From Paracoccaceae bacterium (lineage in GTDB: Bacteria > Pseudomonadota > Alphaproteobacteria > Rhodobacterales > Rhodobacteraceae), in the NCBI GenBank assembly GCA_011620265.1, contig WOZM01000242.1, positions 16,174 through 80,173 on the forward strand: a stretch of 64,000 nucleotides of DNA, written 5' to 3'. The number at the start of each line of letters is the position of its first letter. Position 1 is the first letter of the stretch. Shown in pieces: positions 54,076-63,256 of the stretch. The position numbers and the translations under genes were made by a program. The notes under the pieces are model-generated. The model saw nothing but the letters and a program-made list of their open reading frames with translations. It did no database searches and was not told the origin of the DNA.

Positions 54076-54696
54076 ATGTTCAGACTTGTCCTTGCCTTCC
54101 TGATTCTTGCGGGCCCCGCGGCGGCGGCGACCAAAACCGCGATCCTTGCCGGCGGCTGTTTCTGGTGCGTGGAATCGGATTTCGAAATGGTGCCCGGCGT
54201 GAAATCGGTGATCTCGGGCTATACCGGCGGCAAGACCGAGAATCCGACCTACAAAGAGGTCAGCGCGGGCGGCACCGGGCATTACGAGGCGGTCAAGATC
54301 ACCTTCGACGACGCGAAAGTCAGCTATGACATGCTGCTCTATCTCTTCTTCCGCTCGGTCAATCCGACCGATGCGGGCGGGCAGTTCTGCGACCGGGGCG
54401 ACAGCTACCGCACCGCGATCTTCGTTGAGGACGCCGAACAGCAGCAGATCGCCGAGCAGGCGAAGAAAGAGGCGGCGCAGGCTTTGGGCAAGAAGATCGT
54501 GACGCCGATCCTGCCGGCTACCACCTTCTGGACGGCCGAGGACTATCATCAGGACTACTACAAGGGCAGCAGTATCGTCCTGACCCGCGCCGGACCCAAG
54601 AAGCAGTCGTCAGCCTACAAGTTCTACCGCAATGCCTGCGGCCGCGATCAGCGTGTGCGCGAATTGTGGGGCAATCAGGCCGCCTTCGCCCACTGA
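54076..54696 (+). CDS. msrA: Periplasmic peptide-methionine (S)-S-oxide reductase
   Basis: 206 residues. Signal peptide FRLVLAFLILAGPAAAA (cleavage about 18). Active site AILAGGCFWCVE with the catalytic Cys in GCFW, then GYTGGKTENPTYKEVSAGGTGHYEAV and TPILPATTFWTAEDYHQDYY. Repairs methionine sulfoxide in exported proteins. Resolving Cys likely in YRNACGRDQ. Divergent neighbours are unrelated; it ends 13 nt from the convergent maeB. Confidence 0.94.
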   Translation: MFRLVLAFLILAGPAAAATKTAILAGGCFWCVESDFEMVPGVKSVISGYTGGKTENPTYKEVSAGGTGHYEAVKITFDDAKVSYDMLLYLFFRSVNPTDAGGQFCDRGDSYRTAIFVEDAEQQQIAEQAKKEAAQALGKKIVTPILPATTFWTAEDYHQDYYKGSSIVLTRAGPKKQSSAYKFYRNACGRDQRVRELWGNQAAFAH

Positions 54697-54709
54697 GGGC
54701 AGCCGGGCC

Positions 54710-56971
54710 TCATTGCCCGAGCCGGCAGGCTGCGATCACCGCCATGTTGAGGATGTCGTTGACGGTCGATCCGGTCGAGCAGATCTGGATCGGCCTGTCG
54801 ATGCCGGTGAGGATCGGCCCGATCACCGTGGCGCCAGCCATTTCCTGCATCAGCTTGACCGAGATCGAGGCCGAGTGCCGCGCCGGAACCACAAGGACGT
54901 TGGCCGGGCCGGTCAGCCGGCAGAACGGATAATGCGCCATCTGGGCGGGGTTGAGCGCCACGTCCACCGTCATCTCGCCGTCGTACTCGAAATCGACCCC
55001 GCGCGCATCGAGCACCTTCGGCGCCTGATGCATCTTGGTCGCGCGTTCCGACACCGGATAGCCGAAGGTCGAGAATGACAGGAACGCCACCCGCGGCTCG
55101 AGCCCGAGACCGCGCGCCACGCGGGCGCCGCTTTCGGCGATGTCGGCAAGATCCTCTTCATCCGGCCATTCATGCACCAGCGTGTCGCCGATGAAGACGA
55201 TCCGGCCCTTGTGCAGGACCGCGGTGATGCCGACCGCCCCATCCTCGGCCCGGGCGTCGAGGACATGGTTGATGAGGCGAAGCACATGCGCCGACTTCCG
55301 CGTCGCCCCGGTGACGAGCCCGTCGCCATGCCCATGCGCCAGCATCAGCGCCGAGAAGACATGCCGGTCGCGCGCCGCGAGCCGGTGGATGTCATGCGCG
55401 TCGAACCCCTGCCGCTGCAGCCGCGTATAGAGAAACTCCTTGTAGGCCGCGAGGTGCGGGGTCGTCGCGGCGTTGACGATCTCAAGCTCCTTCACCGCGT
55501 CGCCGAGCCCTTCGGTGGTGAGCTTTTCCTTCACGTCCTGTTCGCGCCCGACGACGAGCGCCTTGCCGAGCCCGGCGCGCTGGTAGGCGACGGCGGCGCG
55601 CAGCACGCGCGGGTCGTCGCCCTCGGCGAAGATCATCCGCGCCTGGGCCTGCCGCGCGCGGGCATGGATGCCCTGCAGGATCGAGGCGGTCGGGTCCATG
55701 CGGGACTTGAGGCTGAGCTCGTACGCCGTCATGTCGATGATCGGCCGGCGGGCAACGCCGGTCTTCATCCCCGCCTTCGCGACCGCGGGCGGGATCACGA
55801 AGATGAGCCGGGGATCGAACGGCGTCGGGATGATGTAGTCGCGCCCGAAAGAGAGCTTTCGCCCATAGGCCATCGCCACCTCGTCCGGCACATCCTCGCG
55901 CGCGAGCTTTGCCAGCGCCTCGGCGCAGGCGATCTTCATCTCGTCGTTGATCGCGCGGGCATGGATGTCGAGCGCCCCCCGGAAAAGATAGGGAAAGCCG
56001 AGGACGTTGTTGACCTGGTTCGGATAGTCCGAGCGGCCCGTCGCGACGATCGCGTCCTCACGCACCGCGTGCGCCTCTTCCGGCGTGATCTCGGGATCGG
56101 GATTCGCCATTGCGAAGATGACCGGGTTCTGCGCCATCGAAGCGACCATCTCCGGCGTTACCGCGCCCTTGGCCGAGACGCCGAGGAAGACATCGGCATC
56201 CTTCATCGCGTCGTCGAGGCTGCGGGCATCGGTCTTCACCGCATGGGCCGACTTCCACTGGTTCATGCCCTCGGTCCGGCCCTGCCAGATCACGCCCTTG
56301 GTGTCGCACATGATGCAGTTGTCGTGTCGCGCCCCCATCGCCTTCAGCAGTTCGAGACAGGCGATGCCGGCCGCGCCCGCCCCGTTGAGGACGATCTTGC
56401 AGTCGGCGAGCTTCTTGCCCGAAATCTCCAGCGCGTTGATGAGGCCGGCCGCGCAGATCACCGCCGTCCCATGCTGGTCGTCATGGAAGACCGGGATATC
56501 CATGATCTCCTTCAGCCGGCTTTCGATGATGAAGCACTCGGGCGCCTTGATGTCCTCGAGGTTGATGCCGCCGAAGGTCGGCCCCATCAGACTGACGGCC
56601 TTGATGATCTCGTCCGGGTCCTCGGTGTCGAGCTCGATGTCGATCGCGTTCACGTCGGCGAAGCGCTTGAAGAGGACGGCCTTCCCCTCCATCACCGGCT
56701 TCGACGCCAGCGCCCCGAGATTGCCCATGCCGAGGATCGCGGTGCCGTTCGAGATGACGGCGACCATGTTGCCCTTGGTCGTGTAGTCATAGGCGGTCTC
56801 GGGTGCGTCGGCGATGGCCTGGACCGGAACCGCAACGCCGGGGGAATAGGCCAGCGACAGGTCGCGCTGCGTCGCCATCGGTTTCGAGGCCACGATCTCG
56901 TACTTCCCCGGCACCGGGTTCAGGTGATAGGCGAGCGCCTCTTCCGGCGTGACGCGGTTCTTTGACGACAT
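54710..56971 (-). CDS. maeB: NADP-dependent malic enzyme with phosphotransacetylase-like domain
   Basis: Oxidative decarboxylation of malate to pyruvate. 753 residues: malic N-terminal domain (about 15-145, SLAYSPGVAVPVQAI), NAD(P)-binding domain (about 160-410, DIPVFHDDQHGTAVI, VLNGAGAAGIACLEL), and a C-terminal phosphotransacetylase-like domain (about 430-753, FAEGDDPRVLRAAV, RHSASISVKLMQEM) that binds acetyl-CoA for regulation and is not expected to be catalytic. Strong GGAGGA before ATG 56971. Confidence 0.96.
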   Translation of the reverse strand: MSSKNRVTPEEALAYHLNPVPGKYEIVASKPMATQRDLSLAYSPGVAVPVQAIADAPETAYDYTTKGNMVAVISNGTAILGMGNLGALASKPVMEGKAVLFKRFADVNAIDIELDTEDPDEIIKAVSLMGPTFGGINLEDIKAPECFIIESRLKEIMDIPVFHDDQHGTAVICAAGLINALEISGKKLADCKIVLNGAGAAGIACLELLKAMGARHDNCIMCDTKGVIWQGRTEGMNQWKSAHAVKTDARSLDDAMKDADVFLGVSAKGAVTPEMVASMAQNPVIFAMANPDPEITPEEAHAVREDAIVATGRSDYPNQVNNVLGFPYLFRGALDIHARAINDEMKIACAEALAKLAREDVPDEVAMAYGRKLSFGRDYIIPTPFDPRLIFVIPPAVAKAGMKTGVARRPIIDMTAYELSLKSRMDPTASILQGIHARARQAQARMIFAEGDDPRVLRAAVAYQRAGLGKALVVGREQDVKEKLTTEGLGDAVKELEIVNAATTPHLAAYKEFLYTRLQRQGFDAHDIHRLAARDRHVFSALMLAHGHGDGLVTGATRKSAHVLRLINHVLDARAEDGAVGITAVLHKGRIVFIGDTLVHEWPDEEDLADIAESGARVARGLGLEPRVAFLSFSTFGYPVSERATKMHQAPKVLDARGVDFEYDGEMTVDVALNPAQMAHYPFCRLTGPANVLVVPARHSASISVKLMQEMAGATVIGPILTGIDRPIQICSTGSTVNDILNMAVIAACRLGQ

Positions 56972-57000
56972 GGGGCCCTGGTCCTCCTCGAAGCCCCGCC

Positions 57001-57029
57001 GTCATAACGTCCCTTCGGGGTGGTCACAA
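57001..57029 (-). promoter_or_regulatory. Candidate promoter of maeB
   Basis: TTGTGA (57029-57024), 17-nt spacer, TATGAC (57006-57001). Predicted leader about 24 nt. Confidence 0.5.
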
Positions 57030-57093
57030 TCCAAAGGATTTGCCGCTTTTCCCCGGGGGGCCGGTTTTGTAGGGTCGCGCGGAAGTATTGGGG

Positions 57094-59742
57094 GTGCCCG
57101 TGTCCGCCGACACCAACGTGACGCCGATGATGGCGCAGTATCTGGAGATCAAGGGGCGCTATCCGGACGCGCTCCTCTTCTACCGGATGGGCGATTTCTA
57201 CGAGATGTTCTTCGACGACGCCGAGGCGGCGGCTGCGGCGCTGGATATCGCGCTGACCAAACGCGGCCAGCATCTCGGCCAGGACATCCCGATGTGCGGT
57301 GTTCCGGTGCATTCGGCCGAGGGTTATCTCCTGGCGCTGATCCGAAAGGGGTTCCGCGTCGCCATCGCCGAACAGATGGAGGATCCCGCCGAGGCGAAGA
57401 AGCGCGGGTCGAAATCGGTCGTCGCACGGGACGTGGTGCGGCTGGTGACGCCGGGCACGCTGACCGAGGAATCGCTGCTTGAGGCGCGGCGGCACAACTT
57501 CCTCGCCGCCTGGGCCGAGGTCCGGGACGAAGCCGCGCTCGCCTGGGTCGATATCTCGACCGGCGAGTTCCGGGTGATCTCCTGCCCGCTGGTCCGGCTT
57601 GCCCCGGAACTCGCGCGGCTTTCCCCGCGCGAGGTGATCGTCAGCGAAGCGAAAGAGGCCGATTGCGCTGGAATCGTCTCTGATTCCGGTGCCGCGATGA
57701 CGCCCCTGTCGCGCGGCTCCTTCGACAGCGCGGGCGCTGAAAAGCGGCTCGCCGAGCTCTTCGACATTGCCACGCTCGACGGGTTCGGCGCCTTCGACCG
57801 GGCGGAACTGTCGGCGATGGGGGCGATCGTCGACTATCTCGACCTGACCCAGCGCGGCAAGCTGCCGCTCCTGCGTCCACCGGTGAAGGAAGCGCCCGGC
57901 GGGTCGATGCAGATCGACGCCTCGACGCGCCGCAATCTGGAGATCACCCAGGCGCTGTCCGGCGGGCGCGAGGGCTCGCTGATTGCGGCCATCGACCGGA
58001 CGGTGACGGCGGGCGGCGGGCGGCTTCTCGAACGTCGGCTCTCCGCACCGTCGCGCGATATCGGCGAGATCCGGTCGCGGCTGGAGGCGGTGCGCTTTCT
58101 CGCCGGCGAGGCGCGGTTGGCCGAGAACTTGCGCGCCGATCTGAGGAAGGCGCCCGACATGGACCGGGCCCTCTCGCGGCTTGCGCTCGACCGCGGCGGT
58201 CCGCGCGATCTCGCGGCGATCCGTGGCGGTCTGGCCGAGGCGGGCCGGATCGCGGAACGGCTCAAGGGCGACGTGCCCGCGCGGCTGGCCGATGCGGCGA
58301 CGGCGCTTGTCGGCCATGACGACCTCGTCGCCTATCTCGACGCCGCGCTCGTCGCCGAACCGCCGCTTCTCGCCCGCGACGGCGGCTTCATCGCGGCCGG
58401 ACACAACGCCGACCTCGACGAGGCGCGGCAATTGCGCGATGAGGGACGCAGCGTCATCGCCCGGATGCAGGCGGACTATGTCGCCAGGACCGGTGTCCAG
58501 AGCCTGAAGATCAAGCACAACAACGTCCTGGGATATTTCATCGAGACGACGGCGACCCATGCCGAAAGGATGCTCTCGGCGCCCCTTAACGAGACCTTCA
58601 TCCACCGCCAGACGACGGCCAGCCAGGTCCGCTTCACCACCGTGCCGCTCTCCGAGATGGAAACCAGGATCCTCAATGCCGGCAACCGGGCGCTCGAGAT
58701 CGAGAAGCGGCTCTATGATGGCCTGAAAGCGATGATTCTCGACGCCTCGGCGCTGATTTCCAATACCGCCCGGGCGCTTGCCGAGATCGACCTGACCGCC
58801 GCTTTCGCCGACCTCGCCCGAGGCGAGGACTGGTCGGAACCTCATGTCGACGACAGCCGCGCCTTCGAGATCGAGGGCGGCCGCCACCCCGTCGTCGAAC
58901 GCGCCCTGAAACGGACGGGCGAACCCTTCATCGCCAACGACTGCGCGCTGACTTCGGGCGATACGCCGGCGATCTGGCTGCTGACCGGTCCCAACATGGC
59001 CGGCAAGTCGACCTTCCTGCGCCAGAACGCGCTGATGGCACTTCTCGCGCAGTCGGGCAGCTTCGTGCCCGCGAAACGCGCCCATATCGGCCTCGTCAGC
59101 CAGCTCTTCAGCCGCGTGGGCGCGGCCGACGACCTCGCGCGCGGCCGCTCGACCTTCATGGTCGAGATGGTGGAAACCGCGGCGATCCTCAACCAGGCCG
59201 ATGACCGGGCGCTGGTGATTCTGGACGAGATCGGGCGCGGCACGGCGACCTATGACGGCCTCTCCATCGCCTGGGCGACGCTCGAACACCTGCACGACGT
59301 CAACCGGGCCCGCGCGCTCTTCGCCACGCATTACCACGAGATGACGGCACTGGCCGCGAAGCTCGACGGCGTCGAGAACGCGACCGTCGCGGTGAAGGAA
59401 TGGGAAGGCGAGGTGATCTTCCTGCACGAGGTGCGCAAGGGCGCCGCCGACCGCAGCTACGGGGTCCAGGTTGCCCGGCTCGCCGGCCTGCCCCCGGCCG
59501 TGGTCGAGCGGGCGAAGGTGGTTCTCGACGCGCTGGAAAAAGGCGAGCGCGAAGGCGGCACGCGCAAACATGCGCTGATTGACGACCTGCCACTCTTCAG
59601 CGCCGCTCCGGTCGCCCCGCCCCGACCCGCCAGAGGGCCGTCGCAGATCGAGGAACGGATCGCGGCCCTCCATCCCGACGAGATGACACCGCTCGAAGCC
59701 CTCGCGGCGCTCTACGACCTGAAGTCGATCTCCGCCGACTGA
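57094..59742 (+). CDS. mutS: DNA mismatch repair protein MutS
   Basis: 882 residues from GTG 57094 (GGAAG 8 nt ahead; TTG 57088 and GTG 57100 also possible). Mismatch-reading [11 protein letters not shown] (Phe-x-Glu), connector, lever and clamp domains, ATPase with Walker [33 protein letters not shown] and THYHEM. C-terminal tail with a dimer/tetramer helix ([18 protein letters not shown]). Divergent from maeB, convergent with grpE. Confidence 0.97.
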   Translation: MPVSADTNVTPMMAQYLEIKGRYPDALLFYRMGDFYEMFFDDAEAAAAALDIALTKRGQHLGQDIPMCGVPVHSAEGYLLALIRKGFRVAIAEQMEDPAEAKKRGSKSVVARDVVRLVTPGTLTEESLLEARRHNFLAAWAEVRDEAALAWVDISTGEFRVISCPLVRLAPELARLSPREVIVSEAKEADCAGIVSDSGAAMTPLSRGSFDSAGAEKRLAELFDIATLDGFGAFDRAELSAMGAIVDYLDLTQRGKLPLLRPPVKEAPGGSMQIDASTRRNLEITQALSGGREGSLIAAIDRTVTAGGGRLLERRLSAPSRDIGEIRSRLEAVRFLAGEARLAENLRADLRKAPDMDRALSRLALDRGGPRDLAAIRGGLAEAGRIAERLKGDVPARLADAATALVGHDDLVAYLDAALVAEPPLLARDGGFIAAGHNADLDEARQLRDEGRSVIARMQADYVARTGVQSLKIKHNNVLGYFIETTATHAERMLSAPLNETFIHRQTTASQVRFTTVPLSEMETRILNAGNRALEIEKRLYDGLKAMILDASALISNTARALAEIDLTAAFADLARGEDWSEPHVDDSRAFEIEGGRHPVVERALKRTGEPFIANDCALTSGDTPAIWLLTGPNMAGKSTFLRQNALMALLAQSGSFVPAKRAHIGLVSQLFSRVGAADDLARGRSTFMVEMVETAAILNQADDRALVILDEIGRGTATYDGLSIAWATLEHLHDVNRARALFATHYHEMTALAAKLDGVENATVAVKEWEGEVIFLHEVRKGAADRSYGVQVARLAGLPPAVVERAKVVLDALEKGEREGGTRKHALIDDLPLFSAAPVAPPRPARGPSQIEERIAALHPDEMTPLEALAALYDLKSISAD

Positions 59743-59771
59743 CGCCAGACCCTTTCATTGTGGTCCAAATA

Positions 59772-59818
59772 CCTCACGGGGGTGCGGGGGTGTGAAACCC
59801 CCGCTTCTAACGGTGAGG
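59772..59818. terminator. Nested hairpin between convergent mutS and grpE
   Basis: Inner stem GCGGGGG (59784-59790) and CCCCCGC (59798-59804); outer arms CCTCAC (59772-59777) and GTGAGG (59813-59818). No long T-run. It is preceded by GTGGTCCAAATACCTCAC, which I recall as a frequent 3'-end motif in Rhodobacterales genomes (memory, unverified). Likely ends both transcripts. Confidence 0.5.
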
Positions 59819-60367
59819 CTAAGATTTCGGCGTCGAACTCACGCCCACCTGCGCCGGCCGCAACAGCCGGTCGTGCAGCATGAAGCCCTCGGTCATCACC
59901 TGGATGATGTCGCCCGCCTTGGTACCGGGCAGCGGCGCTTCGAACATCGCCTGGTGAATCTGGGGGTCGAACGCCTCGCCCACTTCCGGCACGATCGGCT
60001 CCACCCCGTGTTTGCCAAGGACGGAGATCAGCTCCCGCATCGTCAGCTCGACGCCCTCGATCAGCGCCTTCGCGGCCTGGCGCTGCTCCTCGCCCGCCGC
60101 GTCGAGTGCGCGCTTGAGGTTGTCGTAGACCGGCAGCATGTCGCGGGCGAGCTTCGATCCGCCATATTGCTCCGCCTCGCGCCGGTCGCGCTCGCCGCGC
60201 TTGCGGATGTTTTCCGCATCCGCGAGGGCCCGCATGAAGCGGTCGCGAATCTCGTCCCGTTCGGCGCGGAGCGCCTCGATCTCGCTTGCCGTCGCGTCGG
60301 CCTCGAGCCCTTCGGGTCCGATCTGCGCCTGATCCTCGGCAATCTCGTCTTTCTTCATGTCACTCAT
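59819..60367 (-). CDS. grpE: Nucleotide exchange factor GrpE
   Basis: 182 residues: N-terminal long coiled coil (about 25-85, SEIEALRAERDEIRDRFMRALADAENIRKR) and C-terminal beta domain (GVEPIVPEVGEAFDPQIHQAMFEAP, QVMTEGFMLHDRLLRPAQVGVS). Releases ADP from DnaK. Start 5 nt after hrcA; dnaK itself is about 45 kb away in this window. Confidence 0.96.
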   Translation of the reverse strand: MSDMKKDEIAEDQAQIGPEGLEADATASEIEALRAERDEIRDRFMRALADAENIRKRGERDRREAEQYGGSKLARDMLPVYDNLKRALDAAGEEQRQAAKALIEGVELTMRELISVLGKHGVEPIVPEVGEAFDPQIHQAMFEAPLPGTKAGDIIQVMTEGFMLHDRLLRPAQVGVSSTPKS

Positions 60368-60372
60368 AGGTT

Positions 60373-61440
60373 CTATCCCTTGCGCTCTCCGGACAGCATC
60401 CGTCCGACGAGCTGCGCCGTGTAGTCGACGATCGGCACGATGCGCCCGTAATTCAGCCGCGTCGGACCGATCACGCCCACGGCGCCGATGATCTTGCGGT
60501 CAGCGTTCATATAGGGAGAGACCACCAGAGAGGAACCCGAAAGTGAGAATAACTTGTTCTCCGAGCCGATAAAAATGCGCACACCCTCGCCCGCCTCGGC
60601 AAGCTCGAGGAACTCGGCGATGTCGCGCTTGCGCTCGAGGTCGTCGAAGAGGCTGCGGATGCGGTCGAGGTCGGCCTCGTCGGTCTGGTCGATGAGGTTT
60701 GCGCGGCCCCGGACGATCAGCCGTTCATGGGATTCGCCGGGGTGTTCCCAGACTGCGAGGCCGCTTTCGACCAGCGCATTCGCGGCGCTGTCGAGCTCCT
60801 GCCGCCGGCGGGCGATCTCGTGGGTCATGTGGGCGCGCAGTTCGGAGAGCGTGCGCCCCTCGGCGAGCGCGTTGAGGAAGTTCGCCGCCTCGCGCATCGA
60901 CGACGACGTCTGGCCGGCGGGCGGCGTGAAGACCCGGTTCTCGACATGGCCGTCGCCGAAGACGAGAACGACGAGCGCGCGGTCCGGTGCCAGGCTGACG
61001 AATTCGATATGGCGGATCGGCGCCTCGTGTTTCGGGGTGAGCACGAGGCTCGCGCCGTGGGTGATCCCCGACAGCGCCTCGCCGATGCGGTCGAGCATCG
61101 TCGACAGGCCGGGCTCGTTGCCGCCGGCGGTGGCGTCGATCGCCTCGCGATCCCGCAGCGACAGGGTGGAGACCTCCATCAGCCCGTCGACGAACATCCG
61201 CAGGCCAAGCTGGGTCGGAATCCGCCCGGCAGAGGGATGCGGGCTGTCGAGAAGGCCGAGGAATTCGAGATCCTGCATGACGTTGCGGATCGTCGCGGCC
61301 GAGATCGTCTCGGTCATCGTCCGGGCGAGGGTCCGCGAGCCGACCGGCTCGCCGCTGTCGAGATAGCCTTCGACCACGCGGCGGAAAACCTCCCGCGAGC
61401 GGTCATTCATCTCGGACAGGATGTTGGTTCGATCGGCCAT
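60373..61440 (-). CDS. hrcA: Heat-inducible transcription repressor HrcA
   Basis: 355 residues from ATG 61440 (ATG 61452 is an alternative). N-terminal winged helix ([56 protein letters not shown]), then the GAF-like and inserted domains, ending with the [13 protein letters not shown]-type segment. Binds CIRCE operators, usually ahead of groESL. No CIRCE was found here or at dnaK, so targets are probably elsewhere. Operon with grpE. Confidence 0.95.
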   Translation of the reverse strand: MADRTNILSEMNDRSREVFRRVVEGYLDSGEPVGSRTLARTMTETISAATIRNVMQDLEFLGLLDSPHPSAGRIPTQLGLRMFVDGLMEVSTLSLRDREAIDATAGGNEPGLSTMLDRIGEALSGITHGASLVLTPKHEAPIRHIEFVSLAPDRALVVLVFGDGHVENRVFTPPAGQTSSSMREAANFLNALAEGRTLSELRAHMTHEIARRRQELDSAANALVESGLAVWEHPGESHERLIVRGRANLIDQTDEADLDRIRSLFDDLERKRDIAEFLELAEAGEGVRIFIGSENKLFSLSGSSLVVSPYMNADRKIIGAVGVIGPTRLNYGRIVPIVDYTAQLVGRMLSGERKG

Positions 61441-61464
61441 GGCTCCATACATATGGTCGTTGCC

Positions 61465-61493
61465 AGTTAAAGAGCCAGTGCAGGCCGCGTCAA
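61465..61493 (-). promoter_or_regulatory. Candidate promoter of hrcA-grpE
   Basis: TTGACG (61493-61488), 17-nt spacer, TTAACT (61470-61465). Fair -35 and weak -10. The 115-nt divergent gap has no CIRCE inverted repeat and no clear RpoH site. Confidence 0.35.
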
Positions 61494-61555
61494 TCGGGGT
61501 TGCGTCGACGCGCCGGGCGCCTGTAATTGGCGACGAATGCACGAAAGGACCGATC

Positions 61556-62266
61556 ATGCGACCCTCTGGCCGGAAGCTCGACGCGATGCGAGCGATCTCG
61601 ATTGAAACGGATGTGACGAAACACGCCGAAGGGTCCTGCCTGATCCGCTGCGGCGACACCCATGTCCTGTGCACCGCAACGGTGGAGGACAAGGCGCCTT
61701 CGTTTCTGAAAGGGACCGGGCTTGGATGGGTGACGGCGGAGTACGGGATGTTGCCGCGGGCGACGAATACCCGCAACAGGCGCGAGGCCGCGGCGGGCAA
61801 GCAGTCCGGAAGAACACAGGAAATTCAACGGCTTATCGGTCGCGCGCTGCGCGCCGGCGTCGACCGGGTCGCGTTGGGCGAGCGCCAGATCGTCGTCGAT
61901 TGCGATGTCATCCAGGCCGATGGCGGCACCCGCTGCGCCTCGATCACCGGGGGCTGGGTGGCGCTGCGGCTGGCCGTCAACAAGCTGATCAAGGCCGGCG
62001 CGGTGATCAGCGATCCGCTGGTCGATCATGTTGCCGCGGTGTCCTGTGGCATCTATGCCGGCCAGCCGGTTCTCGACCTCGACTATGCCGAAGACAGCGA
62101 GGCCGGGACCGACGGGAATTTCATCCTGACCGGACGCGGGCGGATCGTCGAGGTGCAGATGTCGGCCGAGGGCGCGACATTTTCGCGCGACGAGATGGGC
62201 AAGCTTCTCGACCTCGCCGAAAGCGGCATCGCGGCCCTTGTCGGGGCGCAGAAGGCCGCGATCTGA
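61556..62266 (+). CDS. rph: Ribonuclease PH
   Basis: Phosphorolytic 3'-5' exoribonuclease that trims tRNA precursors. 236 residues from ATG 61556 (AAAGGA ahead). [16 protein letters not shown] start, [40 protein letters not shown] with the phosphate-binding Arg residues, [19 protein letters not shown]. Its TGA overlaps the rdgB ATG by 1 nt. Divergent from hrcA, as in most alphaproteobacteria. Confidence 0.97.
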   Translation: MRPSGRKLDAMRAISIETDVTKHAEGSCLIRCGDTHVLCTATVEDKAPSFLKGTGLGWVTAEYGMLPRATNTRNRREAAAGKQSGRTQEIQRLIGRALRAGVDRVALGERQIVVDCDVIQADGGTRCASITGGWVALRLAVNKLIKAGAVISDPLVDHVAAVSCGIYAGQPVLDLDYAEDSEAGTDGNFILTGRGRIVEVQMSAEGATFSRDEMGKLLDLAESGIAALVGAQKAAI

Positions 62267-62877
62267 TGCGGACCTTCTCGGGCGAGCGGATTTTGGTGGC
62301 GACCCACAACAAGGGCAAGCTCGATGAAATCGCGGCGCTTCTGCAACCCTACGGCATCGCCTGCGCAAGCGCCGCCGAGATGGGGCTACCGGAACCAGAG
62401 GAGACCGAGGACAGCTTCGTCGGCAATGCGCGGATCAAGGCCCATGCCGCGGCGAAGGCGACCGGGCTGCCGGCCCTGGCCGACGACAGCGGGATCGAGG
62501 TCGACGGACTTGGCGGCGCACCGGGGGTCTACACCGCCGACTGGGCGATGACGCCGACGGGTCGGGATTTCGTCCAGGCGATGACGCGGACCTGGGCCGA
62601 GTTGGAGGCCGCGAACGCTCCCTTCCCCCGCACCGCGCGGTTCCGCGCGACGATGGTGCTTGCCTGGCCCGACGGCCATGACGAGGTCTTCGCCGGCAAG
62701 GTCGAGGGCCAGGTCGTCTGGCCGATGCGCGGCGCGCAAGGGCACGGCTACGATCCGATGTTCCAGCCCGAGGGCTACGACATCACCTTCGCCGAGATGG
62801 ACCCGGCGGAAAAGAACCGCATCAGCCACCGCGCGGATGCGTTCAGGAAGCTGGTTGTCTGTTTCGAAGGAGCGTAG
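62266..62877 (+). CDS. rdgB: dITP/XTP pyrophosphatase (RdgB/HAM1)
   Basis: 203 residues. Removes non-canonical purine nucleotides. LVATHNKGKLDEI start, SFVGNARIKAHAAAKATGLPALADDSGIEVD with the catalytic Asp pair, GAPGVYTADW and GYDPMFQPEGYD. Coupled to rph. Confidence 0.96.
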   Translation: MRTFSGERILVATHNKGKLDEIAALLQPYGIACASAAEMGLPEPEETEDSFVGNARIKAHAAAKATGLPALADDSGIEVDGLGGAPGVYTADWAMTPTGRDFVQAMTRTWAELEAANAPFPRTARFRATMVLAWPDGHDEVFAGKVEGQVVWPMRGAQGHGYDPMFQPEGYDITFAEMDPAEKNRISHRADAFRKLVVCFEGA

Positions 62878-62879
62878 GG

Positions 62880-63254
62880 ATGAAGCGCATATCGACGGGA
62901 TCGCCGTTCGAGGCGAAGATGGGCTACAGCCGGGCTATCGTGAAGGGCGACTGGTGTTTCGTCTCGGGCGTCACCGGATACGATTACAAGACCATGATCA
63001 TGCCGGACGGGATCGCCGATCAGGCGCGCAACTGCTTTGCGACCATCCGGGGCGTCCTAGCCGAGGCCGGCTTCGCGATGGAGGATATCGTGCGGGTGCA
63101 ATACACCGTGACCGACGCCGCCTTGGTCGATGAACTGATCCCCGCGTTGGGCGCGGCCTTCGCCGAGATCCGCCCCGCCGCGACGATGGTGATTGCGGGC
63201 CTGATCAAGCCGGAAATGAAAATCGAGATTGAAGTCACGGCGTTCAAGGGCTGA
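62880..63254 (+). CDS. RidA/YjgF-family protein without the deaminase arginine
   Basis: 124 residues, chorismate-mutase-like fold: WCFVSGVTGYDYKT, NCFATIRGVLAEAG, IVRVQYTVTDAA, EIEVTAFKG. The deaminase Arg of true RidA lies in a P-A-R-S-type segment; here the matching segment is PAATMVIAG, so Arg is replaced and imine deaminase activity is unlikely. Probably one of the Rid subgroups of unknown role. Starts 3 nt after rdgB and ends 3 nt before hemW. Confidence 0.85.
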   Translation: MKRISTGSPFEAKMGYSRAIVKGDWCFVSGVTGYDYKTMIMPDGIADQARNCFATIRGVLAEAGFAMEDIVRVQYTVTDAALVDELIPALGAAFAEIRPAATMVIAGLIKPEMKIEIEVTAFKG

Positions 63255-63256
63255 AT

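Noticed and set aside
56920-59673. 917-codon open frame antisense to mutS
   Set aside because: Same reasons: a composition artefact with no motif.
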